The notes below the pieces were generated by a model that was not told where the DNA came from, did not search any database, and saw only the letters and a program-made list of their open reading frames with translations. A stretch of 60,304 nt of DNA from the NCBI GenBank assembly GCA_023249405.1, contig JAHFCR010000011.1, positions 12,481 through 72,784 of the forward strand, in the 5' to 3' direction. The stretch's first letter is position 1, and every line of letters starts with the position of its first letter. This DNA comes from Peptococcaceae bacterium. GTDB taxonomy: Bacteria; Bacillota; DSM-12270; Thermacetogeniales; Thermacetogeniaceae. Shown here piece after piece: positions 43,614-51,802 of the stretch. The position numbers were made by a program, and so were the translations under genes.

Positions 43614-43686
43614 ATTAAGCCGGGTGCCATTTTGGGGCACGATAAGTCAACTAAAACTTCAGATGTGGTTTAAACCCCATCTGAAG
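43614..43686 (-). repeat. Degenerate IS200/IS605-like element, copy C
   Basis: In the orientation of copy B, this keeps TTAAGCCGGGTGCC, a short interior and a near-perfect palindrome (43657-43686, CTTCAGATGTGG / CCCCATCTGAAG with one mismatch). The outer 42-base end seen in copies A and B is missing. The first part of the 498-base gap 43395-43892 shows nothing else. Confidence 0.5.
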
Positions 43687-43740
43687 CAATTCTCCTTATT
43701 TTTCTTATTTTAAAAAGGAGATTGGTAATTAGCGTAGAAC

Positions 43741-43846
43741 ATAGGCTAAGAATGGTAATAGAAAAGGCTGCATGGGCAAGCCTTGTACATAACCGGATTA
43801 CTAAGCCAATAGCCATTTAACTCTCCGGTTTTAACGGAGAGTTTTT
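43741..43846 (+). ncRNA. Structured leader with intrinsic terminator before the stressosome operon
   Basis: Nested pairings are ATAGGCT with AGCCAAT (43741-43747/43804-43810), TGGTAAT with ATTACTA (about 43753-43759/43797-43803) and an inner hairpin AGGCT/AGCCT. A rho-independent terminator follows: CTCTCCG/CGGAGAG with seven-base loop (43821-43841) and five T. The stem's CTCTCC could pair instead with the identical GGAGAG of the rsbR Shine-Dalgarno (43880-43885). It resembles a riboswitch or attenuator, but no known class was matched. Confidence 0.45.
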
Positions 43847-43892
43847 ATGCGGCAGAATGAGAAGTTATTAAAATATCAAGGAGAGCGCAGAT

Positions 43893-45590
43893 ATGCAATC
43901 AGGGGATGAGCGGCAGAACAGAGAAGAAGTTCTTAAGGAATTACAGGAGTATCGCACCATCTTTGAAATCTCCGGCTCCAGCATTGCCATAGCGGCAGAT
44001 GATGGCACCATCAATCGCGTCAATGCAGAGTTCGTGAAGCTCTTCGGCTATTCGAAAGAAGAGGTCGAGGGCCGGAAAAAATGGTCGGAACTCTGTGCAG
44101 CGGAAGACAGAGACCGGATCAATCACTATCATCAACTGAGAAGGAGCAACCCCGATAGCGCCCCTCACAACTATGAGGCACGCTTTATCCATAAGAACGG
44201 CGGTCTTATTCATGCCTATATCACCGCCGGCCTGATTCCGAAAACCCAGGAATCTGTTCTGGCCGTTATCGATATCAGCAATCTCAAGAAGGCCGAGGAA
44301 ACTGCCAGAGTATCGGAGAGAAGCTACCGGCAGATCTTTAACTCTGTCAACGATGCCATTATCGTACACGATGCGGCGAGAGAGATCATCGTCGACGCCA
44401 ACACCAAGGCAAGCGAGATGTTTGGTTATACACTCGAGGAGATCAAAAATACCTCCTTGAAGGATAGAGTCGCCGGTAAGCACCCCTATTCAGAGGCCAT
44501 TCTCAGAGATTTTATCAATAAGGCAGCCAAGGGTGCGCCACAGGTCTTTGAGTGGCTGTACAGGCACAAGGATGGCCGGACCTTCAGCACCGAGATCAGC
44601 CTCAAAGATGCCGTCATCAGCGGCGATCAACTGGTACTGGCGATTATTCGGGACATTACCGAGCGCAAGCGGGCGGAGGAGGCCTTCCGGGAGACGAACG
44701 CCTATCTGGAAAACCTGCTCAACTACGCCAACGCCCCGATCATCGTGTGGGACCCGGACTATAACATAACTCGCTTCAATAGGGCCTTTGAACGTCTGAC
44801 CGGGTACCGCGCCGACGAGGTGTTGGGCAAATCCCTGGAGATCCTGTTCCCCGATGACAAGAAAGAGGATTCGATGGGTCTGATCCGCCGCACGGCCTCC
44901 GGAGAGCGCTGGGAAGTGGTGGAGATTGCCATCGCCCATGTCGATCAGACAGTGCGGACGGTGCTCTGGAACTCGGCCACCCTGTTTGCGCCGGACGGCA
45001 CGACAGTGGTCGCCACCATCGCCCAGGGGCAGGACATTACCGCCCGCAAGCGGGCGGAGGAAGAACTGCGGCAATCTCATGAAAAGTTGGAGTCTAGAGT
45101 CAGGGAACGGACAGCCGAGTTGGAAAAGCTCAATGAGGCACTGCGAGGGGAAATAGAAGAGCGTAAGCGGGCCGAGGAGATCATCTCCCGCCAGGCCCAG
45201 GAGATTCTCGAGGTGTCCACCCCGGTGATTCAGATCTGGGAAGGTATCGTCTCCGTGCCCCTGATCGGCACCCTGGACAGTATGCGAGCACAGCAGTTGA
45301 TGGAACAGTTGCTGCAGAGGATCGTGGAGACTGGCTCGGCAGTCGCCCTGCTCGACGTTACCGGAGTTCCCGCCATTGATTCTAAAACCGCCCGGTATCT
45401 GATCGAAACTATCAGCGCAGTGCGTCTGTTAGGGGCGGAGGTGGTGCTGACCGGGATTCGCCCGGCAATCGCCCGGACACTCGCTCAATTGGGCGTAGAC
45501 CTGTCCAACGTCAACACCCGCTCATCCTTCTCCGCCGGGTTGCTCTTCGCTCTGACCCTGCTCAAACTGCGGGTGGTCAGCCATGATTGA
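43893..45590 (+). CDS. rsbR: RsbR-type stressosome sensor with three PAS domains and C-terminal STAS
   Basis: A 565-residue cytosolic protein. Three PAS domains (about 18-130, 145-260, 265-390) are followed by a long coiled coil (about 385-435, KLESRVRERTAELEKLNEALRGEIEERKR) and a STAS domain (about 445-560). The STAS part has LLDVTGVPAIDSKTARYL and VVLTGIRPAIARTLAQLG, which contain the two Thr sites that RsbT phosphorylates in RsbR. PAS instead of the usual non-heme globin input suggests redox, light or ligand sensing. AAGGAG precedes the ATG. The gene overlaps rsbS by eight bases. Confidence 0.92.
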   Translation: MQSGDERQNREEVLKELQEYRTIFEISGSSIAIAADDGTINRVNAEFVKLFGYSKEEVEGRKKWSELCAAEDRDRINHYHQLRRSNPDSAPHNYEARFIHKNGGLIHAYITAGLIPKTQESVLAVIDISNLKKAEETARVSERSYRQIFNSVNDAIIVHDAAREIIVDANTKASEMFGYTLEEIKNTSLKDRVAGKHPYSEAILRDFINKAAKGAPQVFEWLYRHKDGRTFSTEISLKDAVISGDQLVLAIIRDITERKRAEEAFRETNAYLENLLNYANAPIIVWDPDYNITRFNRAFERLTGYRADEVLGKSLEILFPDDKKEDSMGLIRRTASGERWEVVEIAIAHVDQTVRTVLWNSATLFAPDGTTVVATIAQGQDITARKRAEEELRQSHEKLESRVRERTAELEKLNEALRGEIEERKRAEEIISRQAQEILEVSTPVIQIWEGIVSVPLIGTLDSMRAQQLMEQLLQRIVETGSAVALLDVTGVPAIDSKTARYLIETISAVRLLGAEVVLTGIRPAIARTLAQLGVDLSNVNTRSSFSAGLLFALTLLKLRVVSHD

Positions 45591-45996
45591 GCAAAGACAC
45601 CTAAAGGGGCGTGAACCGATCACTGGCGAAAGCATTTCGGTGATCAAAATACGGGACGTGCTGCTGGTGGCGATGCCGCCGGATCCGGATGATACCACCA
45701 TTACCATACTCCAGGAAAAAGTGCTGGCCGCCATAGAGCGGTATCAAGTCAAGGGCCTGGTGTTAGACATCTCCGCCGTGCAGACGTTGGATTCTTTCTT
45801 TGCCCGGGTGGTAGCGGAAACAGCCCAGATGGTGGTACTGATGGGTGCTCAGACGGTGATCGCCGGGATGCAGCCGAGCGTGGCCATCACCGCCACGCAA
45901 CTTGGCCTGACACTAGGAGGCGCCCTGACAGCCCTGAATGTCGACCTCGCCCTGGAGATAGTCAGCGACGCCTTCCAACGGAGACAGCGTTCATGA
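45583..45996 (+). CDS. rsbS: RsbS-type STAS stressosome scaffold protein
   Basis: A 137-residue STAS-only protein that with RsbR builds the stressosome core. The key segment VLDISAVQTLDSFFARVV carries the Ser that RsbT phosphorylates. TVIAGMQPSVAITATQLGL matches the second conserved helix. It overlaps rsbR by eight bases and rsbT by four, so stoichiometry is set by translational coupling. Confidence 0.92.
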   Translation: MIEQRHLKGREPITGESISVIKIRDVLLVAMPPDPDDTTITILQEKVLAAIERYQVKGLVLDISAVQTLDSFFARVVAETAQMVVLMGAQTVIAGMQPSVAITATQLGLTLGGALTALNVDLALEIVSDAFQRRQRS

Positions 45997-46406
45997 TCGA
46001 TGGCATTCGGGAAGAGGTTGCCATAATTGATGAGAGCGATATCATCCTGGTGCGGAAGACGGTCCGTGAGGCCGCAACAAAGTTCAACTACAGCCTCACG
46101 GATGTGACACGCATTGTCACCGCGGCGTCGGAATTGGCGCGCAACATTTTCCTATATGCCGGCTCGGGAGTGATGAGGTGGCGTCTGCTGGAGGGAAATG
46201 GCGCCAAGGGAATGGAGTTGATCTTCGAGGATCGGGGGCCAGGCATCACCGATCTGGAACAGGCCTTTCAGGAAGGCTATTCCACCAGTGGCGGCCTCGG
46301 CCTTGGTCTCCCTGGAACACAGAGGCTGATGGATGAGATGGAGATCGATACCCGGGTAGGCGTAGGTACCACCGTTGTCGTCAGAAAATGGCAGAGGAGA
46401 TACTAA
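45993..46406 (+). CDS. rsbT: RsbT-type serine/threonine kinase
   Basis: A 137-residue GHKL-ATPase kinase that phosphorylates RsbS and RsbR and is released to activate a downstream partner. The N box is SELARNIFLYAG and the G boxes EDRGPGITDLEQAF and GGLGLGLPGTQRLMDEMEI. Length and motifs are standard. No sigma-B gene or RsbU is present; the released RsbT must act on another target, perhaps the kinases encoded downstream. Confidence 0.94.
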   Translation: MIDGIREEVAIIDESDIILVRKTVREAATKFNYSLTDVTRIVTAASELARNIFLYAGSGVMRWRLLEGNGAKGMELIFEDRGPGITDLEQAFQEGYSTSGGLGLGLPGTQRLMDEMEIDTRVGVGTTVVVRKWQRRY

Positions 46407-46407
46407 G

Positions 46408-47451
46408 ATGCTATTGCCGTCCGTCTGCAGAGTGCCAATCTCCCATTCCAGCGATACGAGCGAGGCGAGGCGTCTGGCCAGGACGATGGCCACCGGGATC
46501 GGTTTCAGCTTGACAGAGTGCGAGGATCTCGCCATTGTTGCCAGCGAACTGGCATCCAATCTGATCAAGCACGCCACAGGCGGCAAACTGGTATTCACTC
46601 CTCTCAACGAGAGCGGACGCCTGGGCATCAAGATGGAATCACTGGACGAGGGACCGGGGATCGCTGACATCGAGCTGGCTATGGCCGATGGCTTCTCGAC
46701 CACAGGCAGCTTGGGCTACGGTCTGGGCGCCGTCAACCGGCTGATGGACGAGTTGGAGATCCGGCCCAGGTCTGACGGCAAACCCGGCACACAGATCACC
46801 TGTCTGCGCTGGAGGTTGGAACATCATCAAATGGGGGTCTGCCCGCTCTCTTTCGGGGCCGCCACTCGCGCCTGCCGCGGCATGGAACTAAACGGAGACG
46901 CCTATCTCGTCAAGCGCTGGAATAATTCTGCCCTGGTTGCTCTGATCGACGGGCTGGGGCATGGACAACAGGCCAACATCGCCGCCCAGGCAGCCAGAGA
47001 ATATATCGAGAATCACTATAACCAGCCGCTGGAGAAGATTGTGCAGGGAGCAGACCGGGCCTGCCGCGCCACCAGGGGGGTAGTGATGGCCCTAGCCCGG
47101 TTCGATTGGCAATTGCAGCCGGTCAGACTTTCCTTTATCAGCGTCGGCAATATCGAGGCCAGGGTGAACGGCAACCCCACGATAGAAAGTTTCCCGGCGT
47201 ACCGCGGCGTGATCGGCCTGAACGCTTCTGATCCCGTTGCCGCCGAAGATCCCTGGCATCCAGACTATACACTGGTGCTACATACTGACGGCCTGCGCAC
47301 GAACTGGCGCTGGGATGACTTTCCCGGGCTGGCGGCACTCCCGCCAGCCGATGCTGCCCGGCGCCTGCTGCAGGATCTGGCCAAGGAGGAGGACGACGCC
47401 ACTGTGATCGTGGTGGGAAAAAATAAATCAATCGATATTAGCTATGAATGA
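46408..47451 (+). CDS. GHKL-ATPase fused to RsbX/SpoIIE-like PP2C phosphatase
   Basis: A 347-residue fusion. Residues 1-135 are an anti-sigma-type GHKL domain close to RsbT (SELASNLIKHATGG; DEGPGIADIELAMADGFST; GSLGYGLGAVNRLMDELEI). Residues 150-347 are a PP2C-like phosphatase as in RsbX (ALIDGLGHGQQANIAAQ; LHTDGL; EEDDATVIVV). It could therefore both phosphorylate and dephosphorylate stressosome proteins. The ATG at 46408 has GGAG eight bases upstream and lies one base after the rsbT stop. The stop overlaps the next kinase gene by eight bases. Confidence 0.88.
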   Translation: MLLPSVCRVPISHSSDTSEARRLARTMATGIGFSLTECEDLAIVASELASNLIKHATGGKLVFTPLNESGRLGIKMESLDEGPGIADIELAMADGFSTTGSLGYGLGAVNRLMDELEIRPRSDGKPGTQITCLRWRLEHHQMGVCPLSFGAATRACRGMELNGDAYLVKRWNNSALVALIDGLGHGQQANIAAQAAREYIENHYNQPLEKIVQGADRACRATRGVVMALARFDWQLQPVRLSFISVGNIEARVNGNPTIESFPAYRGVIGLNASDPVAAEDPWHPDYTLVLHTDGLRTNWRWDDFPGLAALPPADAARRLLQDLAKEEDDATVIVVGKNKSIDISYE

Positions 47452-48331
47452 TCCGAATATAGATATAGGCACCCTGAAAGAGCAGTTATATCAAACGCTG
47501 AAGCAGAATCGCCTCCTCCAGGAGGAGTTGGAAGCCACCAACCGCGGCCTGATCGCTCTAACCATGGAACTGGAAGCGAAGAAAGAGGAGATCCAGGCGA
47601 TCACTCAACAACTCTGGCAGGCGGCCAGAATGGCAACAGTTGGCGAGTTGGCGGCCAGGATCGCTCACGAGTTAAACAACCCGCTGACTACCGTGAGCCT
47701 GCGGGTGGAATCCCTGATCGCCCAGGTTCCCTACGACGTTCCTCAGCAGAGGCAACTGCAGATCATCTCCCAGGAAGTCGAGCGCATGGCCACGCTGGTC
47801 AAGAACCTGCTTGACTTCAGCCGGCGCAACCAGCGGCAGATCTCCATCATCGATATCTGCCTGGAGATAGAGCGCTCTCTGGAGCTGATCAGTTATCATT
47901 TTCGCAAGAACCGGATCATTATCGAACGGGATTACCAGCCCGAACTGCCACTGTTGCCCGCTGACCGCCAGGAGTTGCAGCAGCTTTTCCTGAATCTGTT
48001 CACCAATGCCGGTGACGCCATGCCCCAGGGAGGAACGCTGACGATCCGGATCTACGCGAAACACGCAGACGCCGATTGGGTTGCTGTCGATATTGCCGAT
48101 ACCGGCATGGGCATTCAGCCAGATGACCTGCCAAGAGTGATGGAGCCTTTTTTTACCACCAAACCGGAGGGCAAGGGCACCGGACTAGGACTGCCGATCT
48201 GCCGCCGCATCGTGCAGTCGCATCATGGAATGATCACCATTGCCAGCAAAGCAGCCAAAGGCACGACCGTCTCTGTAAATTTGCCAGTCATCGACGGGGG
48301 ATCTGCGGAGCCGTATCCGGAACTATTTTGA
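47444..48331 (+). CDS. Soluble sensor histidine kinase
   Basis: A 295-residue kinase without membrane segments or PAS domain. An N-terminal coiled coil (residues 8-60) leads to a HisKA domain with MATVGELAARIAHELNNPLTTVS and a HATPase_c domain (NLFTNAGDAM, DIADTGMGI, KGTGLGLPICRRIVQ). With no sensor of its own it probably takes input from the co-translated stressosome proteins. The likely partner is the receiver domain of the next gene. Confidence 0.92.
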   Translation: MNDPNIDIGTLKEQLYQTLKQNRLLQEELEATNRGLIALTMELEAKKEEIQAITQQLWQAARMATVGELAARIAHELNNPLTTVSLRVESLIAQVPYDVPQQRQLQIISQEVERMATLVKNLLDFSRRNQRQISIIDICLEIERSLELISYHFRKNRIIIERDYQPELPLLPADRQELQQLFLNLFTNAGDAMPQGGTLTIRIYAKHADADWVAVDIADTGMGIQPDDLPRVMEPFFTTKPEGKGTGLGLPICRRIVQSHHGMITIASKAAKGTTVSVNLPVIDGGSAEPYPELF

Positions 48332-48355
48332 TCAAGGGCGTTGGGGGTTAATCTA

Positions 48356-50254
48356 ATGGTTACGACAAAATTTGGGCGCCTGCTGGTTGTTGACGATGAA
48401 ACAAAACTGATGACTGCCCTGTGCGAGACTCTCAGCGTACATGGATACGAGGCGCACGGTGCCGTGTCCGGCGCAGACGCCCTGCAAGCCTTACAAGAGC
48501 AGGGTTTCGATCTGCTCCTGATCGATCTGATGATGCCGGAAATGGACGGGATCGAGTTATTAAAAAATGCGAAAAAAATTGATCCCAACGTTGGCAGCAT
48601 CATCATGACCGGATATGGGACGGTGCAGACAGCAATAGAGGCAATGAAGGCAGGGGCATTCGATTACGTGCTGAAACCCTTCAAGCTGGGCATGTTGCTA
48701 CCGGCGTTGGAGCGCGCCATGGAAATGAGGCGCCTGAAAGATGAAAATCTGCAGTTGCGTGAATCGATGGCGATCTATAATCTGGCCACGACTATTTCCC
48801 AAAAGTTGGACATGGATCTGATTCTCAACAAGATCGCCGATGCCGTGATCGATCAGTGCGAGGCGGACGAGATGTCGATCATGCTGCCGGCAGGCACGGA
48901 TGATGAGCTTTATGTAGCTATTGCCCGGTGCGGGCAGAGGGCAGGCATGATCGAGGGGCGGATCACAATTTCCGAGGGAGTGTTCAACTGGGCTACCGCC
49001 AACCGGGAGACGCTGCTGCGGCAAGGGTTTGTCTGCGATCCCCGTTTTGCCCCGATCAGAGCGCGGCCGGAGATCGAGCACTCCATCTCCATTCCCCTGC
49101 TTGTTGGCGGAGAGTGTGTCGGAGTATTGAACGTCAATTCGAAGAGGAGAGCATCCTTCCCTCCAGGGAAGATCAGGGTGCTGAACATCCTGGCCGGCAC
49201 TGCCGCCAGCACCATCCAAAACGCCAGGCTCTACGAGGAATTGAAGCAGGCCGAGCGGAACTACCGCTCCATCTTCGAAAATGCCACCGAGGGAGTCTTC
49301 CGGGCTGACCGGAATGGCCGCTATCTTTTAGCAAACCCGGCACTGGCGCGCATCCTGGGATATGATCACCCCGATGAATTGCTCTCACTGGCATCCGGAA
49401 TGGATTATGAGCGCTTATTGGAAAGCAAGATCACGGTGCAGAGCATAGAGCACCAGCACTGCCGCCGGGACGGCGCCAGCATCTGGGTCTCAGAAAATAT
49501 CTGGGCGGTGCATGATGATCAGGATCGGATCCTCTACTTTGAAGGCATCATGAAAGATATCACGGAATCCAAGATATTTAGACAGGAGATGGCCCGCCTG
49601 GATCGGCTCAATCTGGTGGGAGAGATGGCCGCAGGCCTCGCCCACGAGATCCGGAACCCGATGACTGTCGTAAGGGGTTATTTACAACTGCTGCAGCTGA
49701 AAGAGGGGTATGCCGAAGATCGAAAACGCCTTACTGTGATGATCGAAGAACTCGACCGCGCCAACGCCATCATCACAGAATTTCTCTCCCTGGCGAGAAA
49801 TGCTCCGGTGAAATTGCAAAGACAGAGCCTCAACAACATTCTGACAGCATTATTGCCTTTAATACAGGCCGATGCCGTCAAGACAGGGATAGCCGTAAAC
49901 TTGAAATTAGCAGAGATTCCTGAATTGAGTCTGGATGAGAAGCAGATCCGGCAGGTCGTGCTCAATTTTGTTCGCAATGGATTGGAAGCAATGGACGGTA
50001 AAGGGGTGCTGACAATTAAAACCTACCTGGATGAGGATGAGGTCGTGTTAGCCGTAAATGACCAGGGAAATGGCATCAGCCCCGATGTGCTTGAGAAAAT
50101 AGGCACACCCTTTTTTTCCACCAAAGAAAAGGGGACCGGCCTCGGTTTGGCGGTCTGCTACCGGATCGCCGAACAGCATAATGCCAAAATAAAAGTGGAA
50201 ACAGGGGCAGAGGGAACGACCTTTGCCGTTTATTTTCCGCCAGACGTAAATTAA
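48356..50254 (+). CDS. Hybrid REC-GAF-PAS histidine kinase
   Basis: A 632-residue cytosolic protein. A receiver domain (about 8-120; VVDDETKL, LIDLMMPEMDG, VLKPF) is followed by GAF (about 135-295), PAS (about 300-415), HisKA (MAAGLAHEIRNPMTVVRGY) and HATPase_c (NFVRNGLEAMDG; KGTGLGLAVCYRIAEQ). Receiver-first order suggests it is phosphorylated by the preceding kinase and then signals on. The start at 48356 (GGGGG nine bases upstream) is preferred to a TTG five codons earlier. It ends the stressosome operon; no DNA-binding output is encoded here. Confidence 0.92.
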   Translation: MVTTKFGRLLVVDDETKLMTALCETLSVHGYEAHGAVSGADALQALQEQGFDLLLIDLMMPEMDGIELLKNAKKIDPNVGSIIMTGYGTVQTAIEAMKAGAFDYVLKPFKLGMLLPALERAMEMRRLKDENLQLRESMAIYNLATTISQKLDMDLILNKIADAVIDQCEADEMSIMLPAGTDDELYVAIARCGQRAGMIEGRITISEGVFNWATANRETLLRQGFVCDPRFAPIRARPEIEHSISIPLLVGGECVGVLNVNSKRRASFPPGKIRVLNILAGTAASTIQNARLYEELKQAERNYRSIFENATEGVFRADRNGRYLLANPALARILGYDHPDELLSLASGMDYERLLESKITVQSIEHQHCRRDGASIWVSENIWAVHDDQDRILYFEGIMKDITESKIFRQEMARLDRLNLVGEMAAGLAHEIRNPMTVVRGYLQLLQLKEGYAEDRKRLTVMIEELDRANAIITEFLSLARNAPVKLQRQSLNNILTALLPLIQADAVKTGIAVNLKLAEIPELSLDEKQIRQVVLNFVRNGLEAMDGKGVLTIKTYLDEDEVVLAVNDQGNGISPDVLEKIGTPFFSTKEKGTGLGLAVCYRIAEQHNAKIKVETGAEGTTFAVYFPPDVN

Positions 50255-50299
50255 TGCCATCACTGGCGCCCCGGATTATCCGCAGCGGGCGCTCCTTCC

Positions 50300-50439
50300 T
50301 TTCTCCTGACCGAAATCCAGCAGTCGGGCCAGCGTTTCTGGCAACGATGGCTGAAACAAAAAGAAGAGGTGCCATCCGTGGTCATCATGAAGAGCAGCAT
50401 GACGAGTTGTACGCTGCTGATGCGGCCCTTATCCAGCAT
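50300..50439 (-). pseudogene. gerB fragment, frameshifted and truncated
   Basis: On the minus strand LDKGRISSVQLVMLLFMMTTDGT is read from 50439, close to the LDNGRISSVQLLFIFLIF start of the intact gerB at 52916. After a frame change the same strand reads LLFVSAIVARNAGPTAG, the next conserved part of GerB. Nothing beyond about residue 45 is recognisable. It lies just downstream of gerC, so it is probably what remains of a second germination gene set. Confidence 0.65.
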
Positions 50440-50476
50440 CGATCCGATCCCGCTTTTATCTGAGAGAGTGCTCAAA

Positions 50477-51802
50477 CTACTTGCTCTTGACAGCCTGGCC
50501 GGTCACGCCGGTCTGCTCGATGGTGAATCTGGCTGTGACCCGGACTTTCACGGTCGGAAAGCGATCCCGCCACTGATCTTTGATCTGCTTCCAATAGGCA
50601 GGATTGCTCTTATGGATCAGGTCCCCAAATCCGAAGATGTCTGACTGTAGGGATTGGCACCTGGCCACCGCCTCCTGGCAGTAATGCTCGGCTTCCGCGT
50701 CGATATACTGCTCGGCTGCCTTGATATCGGACGCCTTCATGGTGTCGATGGCGGCGTCCCTGTTCTCCGACAGCCCCCCCGAACCCCTGATATTAACCTC
50801 CAAGGTGATGCCGTCCCGGGTGATCACCGGTTTGACGCCGGCGCTGACCCGCTGAAAAGCGTAAGAGGCATTTTTCTGGGACGACCGGAATGCAAAAGGG
50901 ACCTCGCCGCCCCTGGCCTGCCTGGTGATAAACATCGCCCCCTCGCTCTCCTCCCCGTTCAGCCAACCCACCAGCCTGTCTCCGAGAAAAACCGCCGTGC
51001 CGTCCACACTAAATACTTTCCGCTCCGGGTGTTCGGACTCGGACACCCCCAGGGTCTGGTTGAAATTCTGGCCCCTGGCGCCCGGCTGACCTTGCTGCCC
51101 CTGCTGATCCAAGGTAATACTGCTGCTGGGCGGTCCCTTGCGCACGGAAGACCCTCTTTCCGGCGGCGAGAACAGGTGCAGCCGCGGCATGGCCACTTCC
51201 CTTCCGGGAGTCATCAGGCCGGAGACCACGTGCAGCAGATCGGCCGGCACTGTCTTGGAGATGTGTGCGGGATCTTGCTTGATCAGCTCGACCAGTTCCG
51301 TCGAACTCAGCATCTCAAACTCCGGCTGGGCCTCCAGGGCCTCCAGGGCCGAACCCTGGCAGGTGACCACCTCTGTCCGGTAGCGGATGTCCTTGCTGCG
51401 GTCCCCGAAGTCGATCACCTGCTGGATGCCGTCCCTGGCCATCTCCTCCCCGATCACGATCGCCTGGACATGTCCCAGGTAGAGTGACCGGGGGGAGCGC
51501 AGGGCGATATTCCTGCAGGCATCGTCGATCGTCTCCCCCTCGGCGGTGTCCACAAAACCCATGCTGGGAACCAAGCCTGCCCCCTGCCCCAGTCCCGACG
51601 ATCCCACCACCGAGTTCAGTTTCAGAGAGAGCACGCTCAGGAGCACCCTGGTCTTGCCGTCCCTGACCACCCGGTCGACGCCCAGCATCATGACCACGTT
51701 GAGCTTGTCGATCTCCCTCCGGTCCCAGCAGCCGGCACAGTTCAGCAGCAGCACGGAGATCAGTGTCAGAGCGATCATTCTAAGAGTTCTCTTGATCCGC
51801 AA
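50477..51802 (-). CDS. gerC: Ger(x)C family spore germination lipoprotein
   Basis: A 441-residue lipoprotein subunit of the nutrient germinant receptor in the spore inner membrane. The lipobox is LLLNCAGC, followed by the family mark CWDRREIDKLNVVMMLGVD. The central and C-terminal domains (FLGDRLVGWLNGEESEGAMF; the last 150 residues) match GerAC/GerKC. A Gln/Gly-rich low-complexity segment near 230-250 is an insertion. It overlaps gerB by 23 bases. Confidence 0.94.
   Translation of the reverse strand: MRIKRTLRMIALTLISVLLLNCAGCWDRREIDKLNVVMMLGVDRVVRDGKTRVLLSVLSLKLNSVVGSSGLGQGAGLVPSMGFVDTAEGETIDDACRNIALRSPRSLYLGHVQAIVIGEEMARDGIQQVIDFGDRSKDIRYRTEVVTCQGSALEALEAQPEFEMLSSTELVELIKQDPAHISKTVPADLLHVVSGLMTPGREVAMPRLHLFSPPERGSSVRKGPPSSSITLDQQGQQGQPGARGQNFNQTLGVSESEHPERKVFSVDGTAVFLGDRLVGWLNGEESEGAMFITRQARGGEVPFAFRSSQKNASYAFQRVSAGVKPVITRDGITLEVNIRGSGGLSENRDAAIDTMKASDIKAAEQYIDAEAEHYCQEAVARCQSLQSDIFGFGDLIHKSNPAYWKQIKDQWRDRFPTVKVRVTARFTIEQTGVTGQAVKSK

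Noticed and set aside
43741-43846. The stressosome leader as a cyclic-di-GMP (GEMM) riboswitch
   Set aside because: A GGGCAAGCC string resembles part of GEMM, but the GACGCAAAGCC half and the tetraloop-receptor elements are absent.
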